Assembly (NCBI GenBank): GCA_024345305.1
Contig: BRON01000008.1
Coordinates: 930,001-994,000 of the forward strand
DNA from: Mrakia gelida
Taxonomy: Eukaryota; Basidiomycota; Tremellomycetes; Cystofilobasidiales; Mrakiaceae
Direction of reading: 5' to 3'
Length of the DNA stretch: 64,000 bases
Position 1 is the stretch's first letter. Each line of letters opens with the position of its first letter. Positions 59,549-64,000 of the stretch are shown piece after piece. The translations under genes were made by a program, and so were the position numbers. The notes beneath the pieces were generated by a model. The model was not told the DNA's origin and ran no database searches. It saw nothing but the letters and a program-made list of their open reading frames with translations.

Positions 59549-61827
59549 TCACCTCCCTCCTCCCTCCACTCCCTCCCTCCTGACCCTCATCCCCTTCTTG
59601 AGCACCTCCTCCGTAATCCACGCCTCCCTCACCATCCCTTCCAACCCCTCGGGAGGCTGAACTCTCCCGATCCTCCTGTTGTAGACGAACGAGGAGCACG
59701 GCTGGCACGCTCGTTTCGACCCGACTCGATGGAACGTCTTTGCTCCGTCGGCACGCTCCTTCCAGGCGACGAGATCGAAGAGCATCTTCCAGCGATAGGT
59801 GGATGTATCCCCGCAGAAGAAGCAGAAGGGGGAGGAGGGAGGAAGGAAGGAGGGTGCAACGCCGGGGAGGCGGAAGGAGTCTGGTTCGAGGGTGGAGAGG
59901 GAAGAGTTGGCTTGGAGTTGAGATCGAGAGGAGGTTGTGGAAGGGTGAGGAATGGGGTAGAAGTTGGAAGAGAAGGGAGGGTGCTGGTGATGGTTCGAGA
60001 TCGACGACGATGCGACGGGGAACGGCGAGGGCTGTTGCGGTCTCGTTGCGTTTGGACGAGGTCCTTGAAAGACGGGAAGGCGGGACGAGGAAGCGCCTGG
60101 CGCCTGCTGTTGATGGTGATTCGAGGAGGAAGAGAAGGAGGGAGGTTGCTGAGGCTCCTCGTCGATGTTCGAGTCCGAGTTCGAGCTCGATCCGAGTCCG
60201 GGTTCGACGCGATGTTCCTTCAACGCTTTCCTCTTGAACGATCGAACGGCGGCGTCGTACCAGGCTCGGTTTCTAGAGTAGTACCTGGAGATCCCTCGAA
60301 CTGATCGACTTGGGTGCTGGAAAAGCACAACGGAAGCGAGACGCGCAAAGGTAGGTCAGTTCAGAGGAGGGGACGCGACCGCGAGCGAAAAAACGGGCTA
60401 GAAAGATGCTCACGATTTCGCGTAGCTTCCTCGCCACTTCCAAGACGCTTGTGTTTCGACCGGCCAGGATTCTAACGAGATCTTCCTTTCCTGAGGTGTG
60501 TAGGGAGTTCGAGCGCTTCGTCTTGAACGACGGACGGGTCGGGAGGCGAGCTTGTTGGTGGAGGTAGAGGGCTGAGGAGGGGATCTGGTGGTGCGCGAGC
60601 AAGCAAGACAGGAAGGGTCAGATGGGAGAGAGGTCGCTAGGGAAGAAGAACGGAAGGATACTCACTGCTCTTCGATCGAAGACGCGTCCGACTCAGAAAG
60701 CGAAGACTGCTCCTCCTCCTCCTCCTCCTCCTCCTCCGAGACCTCGACGCCCTCTTGCCTGGCTCTGGCAGCGAGGGCAGCATCTCCCGACCCAGATTTC
60801 CTCCCGTTGGCTTTGTAGACTGACGAAGGTTCAAAAAGAAAGGGGAATGGCCATCGTTTTAGTCGGAGGGGACGCGTTGATGAGGACGCGAAGCTCGTCC
60901 TGCGTCGTCAATGGAGAGAGAGGAGCCAGACTCACAGATACCTCGACAGCTCCCACACGTCAAAGCACCTCCCTTCTCCTTCAAGAACCTCCAGTCCGAC
61001 GAGCTTGTGGTTTTGCAGTTGTGGCAGACTCTCTCCTTCGGTCGCGGTTTGGGAAGTTGTTCCCTTCGAGAAAGAAGGAAGGTAAGGATCGTCAGTCAAA
61101 AGCTCTGAGGCGTATAGAGGTACGGATATGGTGCTCACATCGATTCCGCCTCCTCAACGCCTTCGAAGGCCTCATCCTCGCTCGAAGAGTAGTCCGTCCC
61201 AGAATCGCTCCTCTGCTCCTCCTGCTCTCGACCTCCTCTCCCCGACTCGTCTCGTTCCTCCTCCACCTCCCTCGACCCCCCGTTCCCGAACGAAGACGCA
61301 GCAGCAGCTCCTCCGAAGTTGGTCGAGTCCAATCCGTATCCGCTCTCTGGAACCGAGAATCCATGGAGGAGGGAGTCCTCGATCCACTCGAAACGAACGA
61401 CGTGCTGATCTGGTCGAGCCGCTTGACGAACCCACGAGCTCTGAGGGCAGTCCGGATCGAGGATGAGATGGGTGGCTTCGAAAGCGAGGAGGGTAGTGGG
61501 AAGAGTCCTGCCTGAGGAGAAGAGGTTGTCCTGGGAGAAGGAGACGAAGAGACGCAAAGGTCAGAGGAGAAGAGGGAGGAGGAGCGAGGAAGGTGAGCTC
61601 GAACGTACCTCGACTTCGGCCCTGACGGAGCTAGCCTTGGAAGAGAAAGGGTCAAACAGGATGAGGAGAGGTCCTCGGTGATTTTCTGGCCATCCTCGAA
61701 GGATCGAGGACGAGGAAGAAGCAGAGGGGGCATAGGGAAGAGGTGGAGCTGGGTCGAGGGAGGGAGGAGGAGGAGGGACAGAGGGGTCGACTGGTTCTTC
61801 TTGGGCTGGAAGGAAGGGAGTCGACAT
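59549..61827 (-). CDS. R7: RAP1-like BRCT / GATA-finger / Myb / C-terminal CxxC protein
   Basis: Start MSTPFLPAQEEPVDPS at 61825-61827. BRCT segment: GPLLILFDPFSSKASSV, TLLAFEATHLILDPD and HVVRFEWIEDSLLHGFSV. A GATA-type zinc finger follows (CHNCKTTSSSDWRFLKEKGG...CGSC, near 60947-61028) with the classical spacing, TT dipeptide and Trp-Arg. An acidic coil with a run of Glu leads to one Myb repeat: FKTKRSNSLHTSGKEDLVRI (weak first half) + HPSRSVRGISRYYSRNRAWY after the intron. A His/Ser/Pro linker and the C-terminal module follow: LEPDSFRLPGVAPSF, FCFFCGDTS, ACQPCSSF and the helix VREAWITEEVLKKGMRVRRE, stop 59549-59551. It is divergent from R8 across 406 bp and looks intact. Confidence 0.87.
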
Positions 61828-62233
61828 GTCGTGCGAATCGAGATGATGAATGGGCGCTTCTACTCTGGAAGATGACTAGGAAGTTGTAGCATCCAGGGTG
61901 AAGAACCGTGGCGAGAGCGCAGATGCAGTAGGAGAAGAGGGTGGGTCGAAAGGTGAGCTTCGTCCTTCGTTCGAGCTCATCCCCGCACCCGCCCCGTTGC
62001 TTGTATAGACCCATCGATGAGCTTTTGAGTTCTGAAGTAGCTCTTTTCCTTGACACCTGATCTGAATTATCTCCAAAGCCGAAAAAAACTCACGAGGGTC
62101 CAATTCTCTCTCGAGAGCTCGAGCTTGCCCCTGCTCCGTCTCGCCTCCTTGCCCACAACGGCCATCGTCTCCCTCTCGGAGACGTCCTTTCTTTCGTATC
62201 TTCGCGCACCTATCCGGCCCCTGGCTTCTAATC
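61828..62233. promoter_or_regulatory. divergent promoter region, R7 / R8
   Basis: 406 bp between the head-to-head starts of two family members; both promoters lie here. No specific element is recognised. Confidence 0.5.
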
Positions 62234-64000
62234 ATGTCCACAGGTCCAAACCCATTCGGCTTCGTCGCTTCAGCATCGACCTGGGAGCAGCAACCCATCG
62301 TCGGACATCCCCTTCCTCCTTCAGCCCTCTCCTCCTCCTCCTCCTCTTTCCTCACTCAACTCGCTGAACCGCCTCTCGTCTGGCCCTTCCCGGACCCAAA
62401 GATCGCTCTCTACTTCGATCCTCTCTCCCCCAAAGTTCAATCTCTCCAAAAGACCCTCGAGGTGAGTCTCTTGAGCCCTTGAAAGAAGGGAAGGAAGGAG
62501 AAATGTTGAGCTCGCGCGATTTTCTGTCCTTCCTCCCCTTCCTCCCTCCTTTTGCTGACCTTTCGTCGTTCTTGCTCTCTTTCACAGAGGAAAGCCTTAT
62601 CCCTAGGACTCTCTCCATCCTCCTAGCCTACCACCGACATCAATCAAGCCTCCCACGTCGTTCTCGACCCCGATTTCGTCAACGAAAACCTCCCTCTTCG
62701 ATCCCAACCTTCCCCTCGACGCGTCGTGTCCGTTCAGTGGATCGTTGATTCGTTTCTCGAGGAGAAGGCTCTTCCGGAGGAGGAGTACGATCTCAGTACA
62801 CCCATCGAGGAGCCTTTGGAGGAGGAGGACGTCGAGATCGTCCAAGCGGAGGTGGAAGCTCGTCCTCGAAGCGCCTTCGTCGCCAAAGCTCGTTCCCGCC
62901 CCGCCCCCAACGCCTGGCGTAGAGAGGAGGAGGAGGACATGGTTCGCTTTCTCGCTTCAGGTTCGAAGAAGGATGGCGACCTGCTTGAGACCTGGCACTC
63001 TTATCAACAGGACGTGAGCTCAGGGTTTCTCTTTCTTTTCGTCTTGACTCAAATCTGACGCTTTTGCTTTCCCAGCATCCCTCTCGGACTTCAATCGCCT
63101 ACAGGCGGCAGCACTACATAAGGAAGAAGGTATCTTTCAATCCGAAGGTCGCTAAGCTCAGAGCTGCCGCCGACGGAGGACTCGTCGTCGCGGATGAGAA
63201 GGAGGAGGACGAGAACGAAGAGGATCCCATTGCGTGAGTTTATGTATCTTGCTGTGTACCCTTCAACCTGACCCTCTGACGAATTTTTGCCGTCGCTCTC
63301 TCCTTTCAGTCCCTCGCGTCTCGATACCAACTACGTGAACGGATACGCGACACCGAAAGGTTGGCTCGTCGAGGAGGAGGAAGAGATGGCTCGGTTTATC
63401 GCCTCGAACCCTCAGAGGAACGAACAAGGGATGATACTATGGGAGCAGTACCAGAAGACAGTGAGTAGCTTAGGACTGAGAAACAGCTTTGTGGATCGAG
63501 TGTGCGTCGTCGCCGCGTCTGACGGACGGGTTCGCTTCCTCCTTCCCACCCAGCATCCGTCGAGGAGTCGCGTGGCCTACCGGCACCATCACCTTTACGT
63601 TCGAATGGAACAGATCGAGGCTCGGGTCGCCTCCCTGATTGCAGCCGACGGCGGTCACCCCATCGTGTACGAGCATCCCGAGGTTGTCGAGACGCGTCCG
63701 GAGGAGATCAAGGAGGATGAAGTCCTTCCTGTTTCGTGAGTATTTCTGTTATCGCACACTCCCATCGGTTTGGGCCCGAGGTGACACCTTACTTTTGGCT
63801 CTGCTTGACTGCAGGGAAGCTCGTTCCCAGCTCAAACGTCAACGACCGACGACCCTCGATCCTTTCACTCCCATCCCCCTCCAATCCATTCGACGAGACC
63901 GGGGTAGACAGCGAGGTGTGGTTGGCGGTCATCGAGGCTGCTTCAGCTGTAGAAAGACTAGGACTTGTTCTCAGTGGTACCGGTACAACGAACAGGAGGA
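62234..64000 (+). CDS. R8: RAP1-like BRCT / Myb / GATA-finger protein (3' partial)
   Basis: Closest to R2, with EQQPIVGHPLPPSAL and VWPFPDPKIALYFDPLS in exon 1 (62234-62461). With the acceptor used by R2, exon 2 would read RKALSLGLSPSS then TAG at 62624-62626, where R2 has TAC. That TAG is preceded by CTCC and is itself a usable acceptor, in phase, so the exon can begin at 62627 with PTTDINQASHVVLDPDFVNE. The rest reads RRVVSVQWIVDSFLEEKALP, WRREEEEDMVRFLASGSK + HPSRTSIAYRRQHYIRKK, WLVEEEEEMARFIASNPQ + HPSRSRVAYRHHHLYVRM, then a final exon with the start of the GATA finger (CFSCRKTRTCSQWYRY) that runs off the window. By analogy with R2, two more Myb repeats and the C-terminal module should lie beyond base 64000. 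Confidence 0.78.

Overview
The window is intron-dense, GC-rich nuclear DNA from a fungus, most likely a basidiomycete yeast of the Pucciniomycotina (Rhodotorula/Sporobolomyces-like). This is inferred from many short GT-AG introns with donors close to GTGAGT/GTGAGCTCG and CTGAC or CTAAC branch sites, compact intergenic gaps of about 0.2-0.7 kb, and clear fungal orthologues on both strands. No rRNA, tRNA, CRISPR array or recognisable transposon was seen. All CDS spans run from start codon to stop codon and contain introns.

Layout. 1-2960 (+): glutamate-cysteine ligase GSH1, 5' end outside the window. 3556-4486 (-): unknown small protein. 5070-7912 (-): LCCL-domain multispanning membrane protein. 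8521-10927 (-): CaMK-type kinase. 11267-14034 (+): DEAD-box-like protein with eroded catalytic motifs. 17212-19180 (+): ExoIII/APE-type nuclease. 19495-21331 and 21634-23674 (-): tandem pair of single-pass membrane proteins. 24032-26413 (-): RAD23. 27758-29254 (+): PCL/PHO80-like cyclin. 29791-32138 (+): KRR1. 36389-38954 (-): SEC2-type Rab exchange factor. 39426-41054 (-): RTA1-like membrane protein. 41643-43770 (-): KEN-box protein. 53037-57951 (-): topoisomerase I. 58114-59106 (-): BCL7-like protein.

The remarkable content is a dispersed family, called here R1-R8, interleaved with these housekeeping genes: R1 14347-16983 (-), R2 32414-35922 (-), R3 44080-44973 (-, truncated), R4 45596-47969 (+), R5 48671-50637 (+), R6 51081-52547 (-, interrupted by a stop), R7 59549-61827 (-), R8 62234-64000 (+, cut by the window edge). 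Full members have an N-terminal RAP1-like BRCT segment, one to four Myb/SANT (Rap1-Myb-like) repeats each split by an intron at the same place, sometimes a GATA-type zinc finger, a Ser/Pro-rich linker, and a shared C-terminal CxxC...CxxC module ending in a conserved helix. Seven of the eight members carry this C-terminal module in view. RAP1 is normally single copy, so eight related genes in 64 kb is a strong sign of a lineage-specific expansion of putative chromatin, telomere or transcription proteins. Several copies show decay or splice-site rescue: R2 has a 1-nt deletion apparently repaired by a tandem splice acceptor, R8 a stop codon that may itself serve as a new acceptor, R6 an in-frame stop and R3 a missing N-terminus.

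The other genes look like ordinary single-copy cellular functions (glutathione synthesis, DNA repair, ribosome biogenesis, secretion, topology control) and do not form an evident pathway with the family. They appear to be the background into which the family has spread.
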